Positions 1-7,803 of a stretch of DNA of 64,000 bases are shown piece after piece (the first letter of the stretch is position 1; each line of letters opens with the position of its first letter). This DNA comes from Pseudomonas sp. M47T1 (lineage in GTDB: Bacteria; Pseudomonadota; Gammaproteobacteria; Pseudomonadales; Pseudomonadaceae), in contig NZ_AJWX01000004.1 of the NCBI RefSeq assembly GCF_000263855.1, positions 62,001 to 126,000 of the forward strand, read 5' to 3'. The translations under genes and the position numbers were made by a program. The notes under the pieces are model-generated. The model worked only from the letters and a program-made list of their open reading frames with translations. It did no database searches and had not been told where the DNA came from.

Positions 1-1
1 C

Positions 2-94
2 GCCCGAGCGAGCGACGAAATCGAAGCGGCAGTGCGCAAGGTCGGGGACGCGGCCACGCGGTTGATTGCAGCAATGGATGACGAGACCAAATGA
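2..94 (+). CDS. C-terminal end of an unidentified protein (partial)
   Basis: The window opens inside a reading frame that runs 30 codons to a TGA at 92-94. The tail is charged and helical (ends IAAMDDETK). Too little is present to name a family. It lies about 55 bases upstream of the phospholipase-D-like lipoprotein gene on the same strand, so the two may share an operon. Confidence 0.5.
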   Translation, partial: ARASDEIEAAVRKVGDAATRLIAAMDDETK

Positions 95-150
95 CCTTTA
101 CCGGCCCGCCGGAGTCATAGCCACGCCCGCTCTGCGCAAGGATCACCACG

Positions 151-1701
151 TTGCGAACCACCTGGCTGTTGCCACTGCTGATAATTGCCCTGCTGGCGGG
201 TTGCGCCACGGAGGTCGGCCATCGACAGCCGAGCCAGGCGCTGCCCGCCGACCAATCGGCATTCGGCCGCTCGGTGCAGTCCCAGGTCGCCGAGCATGGT
301 GGCCTGTCGGGCTTTCGCCTGCTGCCCAACGGCCCGGAAGCCTTCCGCGCCCGCGCCGAGCTGATTCGCAATGCACAGAAAAGCCTGGACCTGCAGTACT
401 ACATCGTCCATGACGGCCTCAGCACCCGCGCCCTGGTGCATGAACTGCTCAAGGCCGCAGACCGCGGCGTACGCATCCGCATTCTGCTGGACGACACCAC
501 CAGCGATGGCCTGGATGAGATCATTGCCACCCTGGCCGAGCACCCCAACATCCAGATTCGCCTGTTCAACCCGCTGCACCTGGGCCGCGCCACCGGTGTA
601 ACGCGAGCCATGGGCCGGCTGTTCAACCTGTCACGCCAGCATCGGCGCATGCACAACAAGCTGTGGATCGCCGATGACAGCATGGCCATCGTCGGCGGCC
701 GCAACCTGGGTGACGAGTATTTCGATGCCGAGGCAAACCTCAACTTCACCGACATCGACCTGCTGAGCGTGGGCCCGGCGGCGGCGCACCTGGGCGAGAG
801 CTTCGATCAGTATTGGAACAGCGCCCTGAGCCGGCCCATTGGCGAGTTCCTGTACTTCAAGCCATCGCCCAAGGACCTGATAAAGACCCGCGCGCGCCTG
901 GAAGAATCGCTGGCCGACGAACGCCAGCGACGCCCGGCGCTGTACCAACAATTGATGGCGTACCGGTTCAAGCCGCACATGCAGGCCTGGCGCAACGAGT
1001 TGATCTGGGCCGACAGCCAGGTACTGTGGGACGCCCCCAGCAAAGTACTGGCCCAGGACGAACCCGACCCCCGCCTGCTGTTGACCACCCAGCTCGCGCC
1101 GCAACTGGACACGGTGCATCAGGAACTGATGCTGATTTCCGCCTACTTCGTGCCACGCGAGCCAGGGTTGCTCTACCTCACCGGCCGGGCGGATGCAGGC
1201 GTGGCGGTGAGCCTGCTGACCAACTCGCTGGAAGCCACCGACGTGCCCGCGGTACATGGCGGCTATGCGCCCTACCGCAAGGCGCTGCTGGAGCACGGCG
1301 TGAAGCTATATGAGCTGCGGCGCCAGCCGGGCGAGCCGCCACGGCACAAGCTGCTGGGCTTCCACGCAAGCTCCGACTCCAGCCTGCACAGCAAGGCCAT
1401 GATCTTCGACCGTCAGCGGGTGTTCATCGGCTCGTTCAATTTCGATGCACGCTCGGTGCTGTGGAACACCGAGGTCGGGGTACTGGTGAAGAGCCCGGAG
1501 CTGGCGGAGCGAACCCGCGAGCTGGCCTTGCAGGGCATGTCCCCGGCCCTCAGCTACCAGGCGGAGCTCAAGGACGGCAAGGTGGTGTGGGTGACCGAGG
1601 ACAACCACCACCTGCACACCCTCACCACCGAACCGGGTGACCTGTGGCGGCGCTTCAACGCCTGGATGAGCAAGGCCATCGGGCTGGAAAAGATGCTTTG
1701 A
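151..1701 (+). CDS. Phospholipase D / cardiolipin synthase C-like lipoprotein
   Basis: Protein of 516 residues with a hydrophobic N-terminus and a lipobox (LLAGC, Cys about residue 19), so probably a lipid-anchored envelope protein. Two phospholipase D HKD motifs are visible: HNKLWIADD near residue 168 followed by GGRNLGDEYF, and HSKAMIFDR near residue 413 followed by GSFNFDARS. Two intact HKD motifs are the catalytic pair of the cardiolipin synthase/PLD superfamily, and the length fits ClsC (YmdC)-type enzymes, which make cardiolipin from phosphatidylglycerol and phosphatidylethanolamine. Substrate is inferred from family only. The start is TTG; it is chosen because AAGGA lies about 8 bases upstream and it gives a complete signal peptide. 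Confidence 0.85.
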   Translation: MRTTWLLPLLIIALLAGCATEVGHRQPSQALPADQSAFGRSVQSQVAEHGGLSGFRLLPNGPEAFRARAELIRNAQKSLDLQYYIVHDGLSTRALVHELLKAADRGVRIRILLDDTTSDGLDEIIATLAEHPNIQIRLFNPLHLGRATGVTRAMGRLFNLSRQHRRMHNKLWIADDSMAIVGGRNLGDEYFDAEANLNFTDIDLLSVGPAAAHLGESFDQYWNSALSRPIGEFLYFKPSPKDLIKTRARLEESLADERQRRPALYQQLMAYRFKPHMQAWRNELIWADSQVLWDAPSKVLAQDEPDPRLLLTTQLAPQLDTVHQELMLISAYFVPREPGLLYLTGRADAGVAVSLLTNSLEATDVPAVHGGYAPYRKALLEHGVKLYELRRQPGEPPRHKLLGFHASSDSSLHSKAMIFDRQRVFIGSFNFDARSVLWNTEVGVLVKSPELAERTRELALQGMSPALSYQAELKDGKVVWVTEDNHHLHTLTTEPGDLWRRFNAWMSKAIGLEKML

Positions 1702-1748
1702 ACAAGCGGATACTTGCGCCGCTGCCAGGAAATCTGTGCCGCCCCCCA

Positions 1749-1830
1749 GGAGCTGCCGAAAGCTGCGAAGGCCCGCACCGCAGGCCCGCGATCGGCCTGA
1801 CATCGCCGAAGGCTGCGTCCTGTCAGCGCC
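1749..1830. repeat. Partial copy of the ~100-bp GGAGCTGCCG intergenic repeat
   Basis: Begins GGAGCTGCCGAAAGCTGCGA, the left end of the repeat also seen at 34.70, 43.14 and 55.26 kb. The right end here is degenerate (GCCGAAGGCTGCG). It sits between two convergent genes. Confidence 0.6.
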
Positions 1831-1832
1831 CG

Positions 1833-2969
1833 TTATGCAGGCAATTCGAGGGCGTGGGGCTTGCGCGCCAGCAGCACCAGGCCCAATGCCCCCGCTGCCA
1901 TCAGCAGCGGCAGCGCATGGCCGCTGACCCATTGGCTGCCTGCACCGGCCAGCACCGGGCCTATCAGGCAGCCAACACCCCACAGTTGCGCCACATGGGC
2001 GTTGGCGCGCACCAGCGCATCGTCTCGATAACGTTCACCGATCAAAATCAGCGACAGCGTGAACAGGCCACCGGCGCTGGCGCCGAAAATCACCCACAGC
2101 GGCCAGATGGCCGGGGTCTCGATCAGTACCGGGATGGCCATGCTGGACAACATCAACGCCAGCGCACAGCCGAAGAACAGCGTGCGCCGCGACATGCGGT
2201 CGGCCAGCGCGCCAATGGGCAACTGCAACACGGCATCCCCCACCACGACCGTGCTGACCATGAACAGGGCAACCTGCGCACTGAAGCCCTGCTGCAGGCA
2301 ATACACCGGTAACAGCGTGAGAATCATCGCTTCAAATGCGGCGAACAGCGAAATGGCCCAGGCGATCACCGGCAATCGCCGACAGAAGCCGCCCAGGTCG
2401 CGCAGCGTTACCCCGCACGCCTCGGCGCTGGGCGCTCCGGTACGCCCCAGCAGCAGCAAGGGCGAGGCTACCAGCAGCCCCACACCCACCCAAAAGCCGT
2501 AATCCTGATCGGTACCCACTGCCCCCAGCAGCAAGGGGCCACACAGCTGGCTCAGGGCGTAGCTGCTGCCATACAGCGCCACCAGGCGACCACGCCACTG
2601 CTCAACCACAATCTGGTTGATCCAGCTTTCGCCCAGAATGAACACGATGGTCAGCACCATCCCGATCAACAGACGCAGCACCAGCCACACCGCGTAGCTG
2701 GGCAGCAGTGCCAGCAGCCCAACGGACAGCGCGCCGCCCCACAGGCAGAGGCGCATCAACGTAGGCGTGCCGAATTTGGCCGCCAGCCGACTGGCCAGCC
2801 CGGCGCCCGCCAGCACGCCTATCGCAGGCATGGAGGCCATGACCCCAATGGCGAAACTGCCATAGCCCCAACCCTCGAGCCGCAACGATACCAGCGGCAT
2901 GCTCACGCCCAACGCCAGGCCTACGCTCAACACGGCGCTCAGCACGGCGAAATAGGTACCCCAACGCAT
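1833..2969 (-). CDS. MFS transporter
   Basis: Protein of 378 residues with about twelve hydrophobic segments and the layout of the major facilitator superfamily. The loop after helix 2 (GLASRLAAKFG) and the matching loop in the second half (GALADRMSRRTLFFGCALA) resemble MFS motif A. It resembles small YcaD-type carriers of unknown substrate. The start at 2969 is preferred over an upstream ATG at 2996 because an AGGAG box lies 9 bases before it and the hydrophobic segment begins directly after. It lies downstream of, and on the same strand as, the aldehyde dehydrogenase, with a hairpin and REP pair between them. Substrate unknown. Confidence 0.8.
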   Translation of the reverse strand: MRWGTYFAVLSAVLSVGLALGVSMPLVSLRLEGWGYGSFAIGVMASMPAIGVLAGAGLASRLAAKFGTPTLMRLCLWGGALSVGLLALLPSYAVWLVLRLLIGMVLTIVFILGESWINQIVVEQWRGRLVALYGSSYALSQLCGPLLLGAVGTDQDYGFWVGVGLLVASPLLLLGRTGAPSAEACGVTLRDLGGFCRRLPVIAWAISLFAAFEAMILTLLPVYCLQQGFSAQVALFMVSTVVVGDAVLQLPIGALADRMSRRTLFFGCALALMLSSMAIPVLIETPAIWPLWVIFGASAGGLFTLSLILIGERYRDDALVRANAHVAQLWGVGCLIGPVLAGAGSQWVSGHALPLLMAAGALGLVLLARKPHALELPA

Positions 2970-3005
2970 GTTCCACGCTCCTGTGGATAACTGCACAGAC
3001 GAAAC

Positions 3006-3035
3006 AGCCGGGACTTCCCTGCGGAAGGCCCGGCT
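3006..3035 (-). terminator. Strong hairpin downstream of the aldehyde dehydrogenase gene
   Basis: A 13-bp stem with one mismatch (AGCCGGGACTTCC / GGAAGGCCCGGCT) around a CTGC loop. On the minus strand it is followed by TGTTTC. Position between two minus-strand genes suits transcription termination, but the T-run is short. Confidence 0.4.
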
Positions 3036-3044
3036 GCGATAGCT

Positions 3045-3133
3045 TGGTGGGGGCGGGTTCTACCCGTGAATCAGACGCCTCGATTTATCGGGAATAATGC
3101 GTTGCCCTTTTCGCGGGTAGAACCCGCTCCCAC
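3045..3133. repeat. REP pair (BIME)
   Basis: Two inverted GCGGGTTCTACCCG-type palindromes facing each other about 40 bases apart, with flanking CTCCCACC. Same family as the elements at 18.1, 20.35, 21.3 and 60.6 kb. Confidence 0.75.
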
Positions 3134-3156
3134 CCCTGCATCCCCGTTCAGGCGAC

Positions 3157-4650
3157 CTACAGCTTGATCCAGGTCGACTTCAGCTCGGTGTACTTGTCGA
3201 ACGCGTGCAGCGACTTGTCACGGCCGTTGCCCGACTGCTTGAAGCCACCGAACGGCGCGGTCATGTCACCGCCATCGTACTGGTTCACCCACACGCTGCC
3301 GGCACGCAGCGCCTTGGCGGTCAGGTGGCCCTTGGAGATATCGGCAGTCCACACCGCGGCAGCCAGACCGTACGGGGTGTCGTTGGCGATGTTGATGGCC
3401 TCCTCGACCGTGTCGAAGGAAATGACCGACAGCACTGGGCCGAAGATCTCTTCCTGGGCAATGCGCATGGCATTGTCGACGCCGTCGAAAATGGTCGGTT
3501 CCACGTAGGTGCCGCCGGTTTCCTCAAGGATGCGCTTGCCGCCCACCAACAACTTGGCGCCATCAGTGTGACCGGCCTCGATGTAGGACAGCACGGTGTT
3601 CATCTGTTGGGTATCAACCAGGGCGCCTACGGTAGTCGCCGGGTCCAGCGGGTTACCCGGCTTCCACGCCTTCAGTGCTTCAACCACCATGGGCAGGAAC
3701 TGGTCCTTGATGGAACGCTCCACCAGCAGGCGCGAGCCGGCGGTGCAGACTTCGCCCTGGTTGAAGGCGATGGCGCTGGCAGCCGACTCGGCGGCGGCTT
3801 TCAGGTCGGGAGCGTCGGCAAAGACGATGTTCGGGCTTTTGCCGCCGGCTTCCAGCCACACGCGCTTCATGTTCGACTCGCCCGCGTAGATCATCAATTG
3901 CTTGGCGATCTTGGTGGAGCCGGTGAACACCAGGGTGTCCACGTCCATGTGCAGGGCCAGGGCCTTGCCAACGGTGTGGCCGTAGCCTGGCAGCACGTTG
4001 AACACGCCTTTCGGGATACCGGCTTCAATCGCCAGTTCGGCAATGCGAATGGCGGTCAGCGGCGACTTTTCCGACGGCTTGAGGATCACCGAGTTACCGG
4101 TGGACAGCGCCGGGCCCAGTTTCCAGCACGCCATCATCAGCGGGAAGTTCCACGGCACCACGGCCGCCACAACGCCTACCGCTTCGCGTGTCACCAGGCC
4201 CAGTTGGTCGTGCGGGGTAGCCGCGACTTCGTCGTAGATCTTGTCGATGGCCTCACCGCTCCACGACAGGGCATTGGCAGCGCCGGACACGTCGATGTTC
4301 AGCGAGTCACTGATGGGCTTGCCCATGTCCAGGGTTTCCAGCAGCGCCAGCTCTTCGGCGTTCTGCTTGAGCAGCCCGGCGAAACGGATCATGGCGGCCT
4401 TGCGCTTGGCCGGGGCCAGGCGCGACCAGGCACCGCTGTTGAAGGCGCTACGGGCGCTTTCCACGGCGCGCTCGGCGTCGGCCAGGTCACAGCTGGCTAC
4501 CTGCGCCAGGAGGCGACCGTCGACCGGGCTGATGCACTCGAACGTGGCGCCGGAAGCGGCGGCGGTGTATTCACCGTTGATGAATGCACGGCCTTCAATC
4601 TTCAATTCCCGGGCACGTTGTTCCCAGTCCGCACGAGTCAAAGTGGTCAT
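3157..4650 (-). CDS. kauB: Aldehyde dehydrogenase, KauB/PuuC type
   Basis: Protein of 497 residues, the normal length for NAD(P)-dependent aldehyde dehydrogenases. The cofactor-binding VPWNFPLMM and FTGST segments, the glutamate motif LEAGGKSP and the catalytic cysteine in FNQGEVCTAGSRL are all present. Closest by eye to the PuuC/KauB group, which oxidises gamma-glutamyl-aminobutyraldehyde, guanidinobutyraldehyde and other amino-aldehydes from polyamine and arginine catabolism; the exact substrate is inferred. GAGGGG precedes the ATG at 4650. A cupin gene is divergent, 200 bases away. An L33/L28 pair and a dppA-like gene nearby match the order I recall around kauB in P. aeruginosa. Confidence 0.85.
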   Translation of the reverse strand: MTTLTRADWEQRARELKIEGRAFINGEYTAAASGATFECISPVDGRLLAQVASCDLADAERAVESARSAFNSGAWSRLAPAKRKAAMIRFAGLLKQNAEELALLETLDMGKPISDSLNIDVSGAANALSWSGEAIDKIYDEVAATPHDQLGLVTREAVGVVAAVVPWNFPLMMACWKLGPALSTGNSVILKPSEKSPLTAIRIAELAIEAGIPKGVFNVLPGYGHTVGKALALHMDVDTLVFTGSTKIAKQLMIYAGESNMKRVWLEAGGKSPNIVFADAPDLKAAAESAASAIAFNQGEVCTAGSRLLVERSIKDQFLPMVVEALKAWKPGNPLDPATTVGALVDTQQMNTVLSYIEAGHTDGAKLLVGGKRILEETGGTYVEPTIFDGVDNAMRIAQEEIFGPVLSVISFDTVEEAINIANDTPYGLAAAVWTADISKGHLTAKALRAGSVWVNQYDGGDMTAPFGGFKQSGNGRDKSLHAFDKYTELKSTWIKL

Positions 4651-4849
4651 ACGTATCCCCTCCTCTTATTGATTTGCAGCGTCCGCGCAGGATAATCGCG
4701 CACGCCATCGAATTGGGCCGGTCAGAAAAATCGACTCACGGCACCCACCACCCTAAACCACCCGGGGTCAGATTTTCAATATATTTGACAAGAAACCACA
4801 AAAAGCCGTGTCATGTTTGTTTTATTGGACAATTGAGGAGGATTCGCCC

Positions 4850-5212
4850 ATGAGCATCGAAACCATCGTCGACTTTGCGCTGGCCACCACGCCCGCCGAC
4901 CACTACCGCCCCGCGGCCGAAAAGATTCTCAAGGGTGATCCCGAGCAGAAGGTCTATCACCACTACTCAAGCCCGTGCGAGCAATTTGGTGCTGGCGTGT
5001 GGGAAGGTGAAATCGGCCAGTGGACCGTCAACTATACCGAGCACGAATACTGCGAGATCGTGCAGGGCGTGTCGGTGTTGCGCGACCTGGACGGCAATGC
5101 CAAGACCTTGCGCGCTGGCGACCGCTTCGTCATCCCGGCCGGCTTTCGCGGCACCTGGGAGGTGCTGGAGCCGTGCCGCAAGATCTATGTGATGTTCGAA
5201 CAGAAAGCCTGA
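4850..5212 (+). CDS. Small cupin-domain protein
   Basis: Protein of 120 residues with a single cupin fold: cupin motif 1 around YTEHEYCEIVQG and motif 2 around LRAGDRFVIPAGFRGTWEVL. It resembles the DUF861/cupin_3 family (ethanolamine/ureidoglycolate-cupin-like), whose members bind a metal but often have unknown substrates. The start at 4850 has a near-perfect TGAGGAGGA ribosome site; an upstream ATG at 4808 lacks one. It is divergent from the aldehyde dehydrogenase, so the two probably share a regulatory region (4651-4849), consistent with a role in amine/amino-acid breakdown. That role is inference. Confidence 0.8.
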   Translation: MSIETIVDFALATTPADHYRPAAEKILKGDPEQKVYHHYSSPCEQFGAGVWEGEIGQWTVNYTEHEYCEIVQGVSVLRDLDGNAKTLRAGDRFVIPAGFRGTWEVLEPCRKIYVMFEQKA

Positions 5213-5225
5213 ATCGCACGCAAAA

Positions 5226-5256
5226 AAAAACCCGCCGTGAGGCGGGTTCTTTTTTT
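5226..5256. terminator. Bidirectional intrinsic terminator
   Basis: Stem AACCCGCC-GTGA-GGCGGGTT with an A-run on the left and T-run on the right. It lies between the convergent cupin gene and rpmG and can serve both. Confidence 0.9.
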
Positions 5257-5271
5257 AAAGGAGGAAATCAA

Positions 5272-5427
5272 TTACTTGATTTTGCCTTCTTTGTAGATCA
5301 CGTGCTTGCGAACAACCGGATCAAATTTCTTGATCTCGATTTTGTCCGGAGTAGTACGCTTGTTCTTGTCGGTAGTGTAGAAATGACCAGTACCGGCACT
5401 CGAAATCAAACGAATCAATTCACGCAT
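5272..5427 (-). CDS. rpmG: 50S ribosomal protein L33
   Basis: Protein of 51 residues beginning [20 protein letters not shown] and ending in the lysine-rich tail VIYKEGKIK, a clear L33. It is a small protein of the large ribosomal subunit near the E site. This is the cysteine-free form, lacking the zinc-binding CxxC pairs. It follows rpmB with 12 bases between, the usual rpmBG operon. Confidence 0.97.
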   Translation of the reverse strand: MRELIRLISSAGTGHFYTTDKNKRTTPDKIEIKKFDPVVRKHVIYKEGKIK

Positions 5428-5439
5428 GATTTTGCTCCC

Positions 5440-5676
5440 TTAGACCTTGGCGCCAGCAGCGCGGATTTCGGCCAGCACGACATCAATGCCACGCTTGTCG
5501 ATGATACGCATGCCTTTGGCGGATACGCGCAGACGCACGAAACGCTTCTCGGACTCGACCCAGAAGCGGTGATGCTGCAGGTTCGGCAGGAAACGACGAC
5601 GGGTTTTGTTGTTTGCGTGGGAAATGTTATTCCCGGTTACCGGACCCTTACCGGTAACTTGACATACTCTCGACAT
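5440..5676 (-). CDS. rpmB: 50S ribosomal protein L28
   Basis: Protein of 78 residues beginning [20 protein letters not shown], the L28 signature, with the conserved [14 protein letters not shown] segment. First gene of the rpmB-rpmG operon; a sigma70-like promoter is visible about 150 bases upstream. Confidence 0.97.
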   Translation of the reverse strand: MSRVCQVTGKGPVTGNNISHANNKTRRRFLPNLQHHRFWVESEKRFVRLRVSAKGMRIIDKRGIDVVLAEIRAAGAKV

Positions 5677-6050
5677 GCCTCAGCCCTCTAAAACCACATG
5701 CCCAACCCGGCATGGGTTGGCCGCTTATCTCTCAGTCTTGGCGCCAGGCGCCGCGTTTCTTCAGGGGTCTTACCAGCTCCGCACGCAGGCGAAGGTTCTG
5801 GGCCCCTAGAAAAGAGCGCTGCTTTATACCAGAAAGACCCGCTGGCAACAACTGCCGACTCACTTTCAATTTTCCCTCGCCGCCCCCTCCAGGCCGTAAA
5901 GGCCGCCGGCACGGGGCGCATCAGGCGTTAACCGCTCGTCGCGACATTGGTGAAAATTTGGATAGTCAACAGCGCCGGAGATCTCTAGGGTAGGAACTTT
6001 CTCCAGACTGCACTGGCAGATGGGCCATCAATCAGCCAAGGAAAATCACC
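5677..6050. other. Intergenic region between rpmB and the dppA-like gene
   Basis: About 374 bases without a convincing gene. The left half carries the rpmBG promoter and probable leader; the right half lies before the dppA-like gene. I see no further repeat or RNA gene in it. Confidence 0.6.
5823..5851 (-). promoter_or_regulatory. Probable sigma70 promoter of rpmB-rpmG
   Basis: On the minus strand, TTGTTG and TATAAA are separated by 17 bases. The -10 end lies about 147 bases upstream of the rpmB start, leaving a leader typical for ribosomal protein operons. Confidence 0.5.
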
Positions 6051-7640
6051 ATGCGCCTAGCGACTTTGCCGCTGCTGCTCGCTCCCCTATTCAGCCCATT
6101 GCTGGCCTACGCCGCCCCGCTGACCGTGTGCACCGAAGCCAGCCCCGAAGGTTTCGACGTGGTGCAGTACAACTCACTGACCACCACCAACGCGTCGGCC
6201 GACGTGCTGATGAATACCCTGGTGGACTACGATACCGCCCAGGGCAAGGTCGTGCCCAGCCTGGCCGACAGCTGGACGCTGTCCCCCGATGGCCTGACCT
6301 ACGAGTTCAAGCTGCACCCCGGGGTAAAATTCCACAAGACCGAATACTTCACCCCTACCCGCGACCTGAGCGCCGAGGACGTGGTGTTCAGCTTCAAGCG
6401 CATGCTCGATGACGGCAACCCGTGGCACAAGGTCGCCCAGAGCGGCTTTCCCCATGCCCAGTCGATGCAACTGCCCGACCTGATCAAGAACGTCGACGCC
6501 GTGGACCCGCTGACCGTGCGCTTCACCCTGAACCATGCGGACTCGACGTTCCTGGCCACGCTGACCATGGGCTTCGCCTCGATCTATTCGTCCGAATACG
6601 CCGACCAGTTGCTGCGCGCCAATGCCCAGGACAAGCTCAACAGCCAGCCAGTGGGCACCGGCCCGTTCATTTTCGGCCGTTACCAGAAAGACGCGGTGGT
6701 GCGTTACCGAGCCAACCCCAACTACTTCCGAGGCAAGCCAGCTGTTGACCCGCTGATTTTCGCGATTACCACGGACACCACCGTGCGCCTGCAAAAACTC
6801 AAGCGCAACGAGTGCCAGATAGCCCTGTCACCCAAGCCGATGGACATTGCCGCAGCCGGCAGCGACAGCGCCCTGCAAGTCATCAAGACACCCGCCTTCA
6901 TGACCGCATTCGTGGCCATCAACAGCCAGCACCCGCCACTGGACAACGCCGTGGTACGCCAGGCCATCAACCTGGCGTTCGACAAGGCCAGTTACCTCAC
7001 GGCCGTGTTCGAGGGCACTGCGGTGGCGGCCAACGGCCCCTACCCGCCCAACACCTGGAGCTATGCCAAGGACCTGCCCGGCTACAGCTATGACCCGGCA
7101 AAAGCCCGCGCCCTGCTGGCCAAGGCTGGGCTGGCGAACGGTTTCAGCACCACCATCTGGACCCGGCCTTCGGGCAGCCTGCTCAACCCCAACCCCAGCC
7201 TGGGCGCCCAGATGCTGCAGGCCGACCTGGGCAAGATCGGCATCAAGGCCGACATCCGCGTGATCGAATGGGGCGAGCTGATTCGCCGTGCCAAAGCTGG
7301 CGAGCATGACCTGTTGTTCATGGGCTGGGCAGGCGACAACGGCGACCCGGACAACTTCCTCACCCCGCAATTTTCCTGCGCGGCCGTACAGTCGGGCACC
7401 AACTTCGCCCGCTATTGTGATCCGGCTTTGGACAAGCTGATCACTGCGGGCAAGACCACCGGCGATCAGGGCGTACGCAGCCGCCTGTACCTACAAGCGC
7501 AACAGCAGATCCAGGAACAGGCACTGTGGGTGCCGTTGGCGCACCCTACCGCTGCCGTGCTGGCCCGCAAGGACGTGAAGGGTTACGAGGTCAGCCCGTT
7601 TGGCCGTCAGGACTTCGCCAAGGTAACGGTCGGTCAATAG
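6051..7640 (+). CDS. Periplasmic peptide-binding protein of an ABC transporter (DppA-like)
   Basis: Protein of 529 residues with a typical signal peptide (MRLATLPLLLAPLFSPLLAYA, cleavage near residue 22) and the SBP_bac_5 fold: VVPSLADSWTLSPDGLTYEFKL near the N-terminus, then GTGPFIFGRYQKD in the middle and DLLFMGWAGDNGDPDNFL near residue 425. The family delivers di- and oligopeptides (or heme) to DppBCDF-type permeases. No permease genes are adjacent, so this is an orphan binding protein, as is common for Pseudomonas Dpp paralogues. Ligand unknown. Confidence 0.88.
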   Translation: MRLATLPLLLAPLFSPLLAYAAPLTVCTEASPEGFDVVQYNSLTTTNASADVLMNTLVDYDTAQGKVVPSLADSWTLSPDGLTYEFKLHPGVKFHKTEYFTPTRDLSAEDVVFSFKRMLDDGNPWHKVAQSGFPHAQSMQLPDLIKNVDAVDPLTVRFTLNHADSTFLATLTMGFASIYSSEYADQLLRANAQDKLNSQPVGTGPFIFGRYQKDAVVRYRANPNYFRGKPAVDPLIFAITTDTTVRLQKLKRNECQIALSPKPMDIAAAGSDSALQVIKTPAFMTAFVAINSQHPPLDNAVVRQAINLAFDKASYLTAVFEGTAVAANGPYPPNTWSYAKDLPGYSYDPAKARALLAKAGLANGFSTTIWTRPSGSLLNPNPSLGAQMLQADLGKIGIKADIRVIEWGELIRRAKAGEHDLLFMGWAGDNGDPDNFLTPQFSCAAVQSGTNFARYCDPALDKLITAGKTTGDQGVRSRLYLQAQQQIQEQALWVPLAHPTAAVLARKDVKGYEVSPFGRQDFAKVTVGQ

Positions 7641-7803
7641 CGCCCGCCCCACGCACCAAACCAGGGCCGCAATGCGGCTCTGCACGCTTCAAGGGCGAAA
7701 CAAGCGGCTCATATTCTGCAAACGCCTTCGAATAGCCAGAAAACGACATGGCAGGCAAATTGCTATTACTTAGCCACCTAAGTAGTTGATGTAAGGATTG
7801 GCC

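Noticed and set aside
3205..4695. 496-codon plus-strand frame opposite the aldehyde dehydrogenase
   Set aside because: Antisense shadow: no domains, no ribosome site, unusual composition.
4651..4849. A specific operator between the aldehyde dehydrogenase and cupin genes
   Set aside because: The region is AT-rich with a TTGACA and an imperfect palindrome around ATTGGACAATTG, but no clear paired site or -10 could be defended.
5226..5256. CRISPR-like or attachment site at the repeated A/T runs
   Set aside because: It is a simple intrinsic terminator. No spaced direct repeats typical of CRISPR were seen anywhere in the window.
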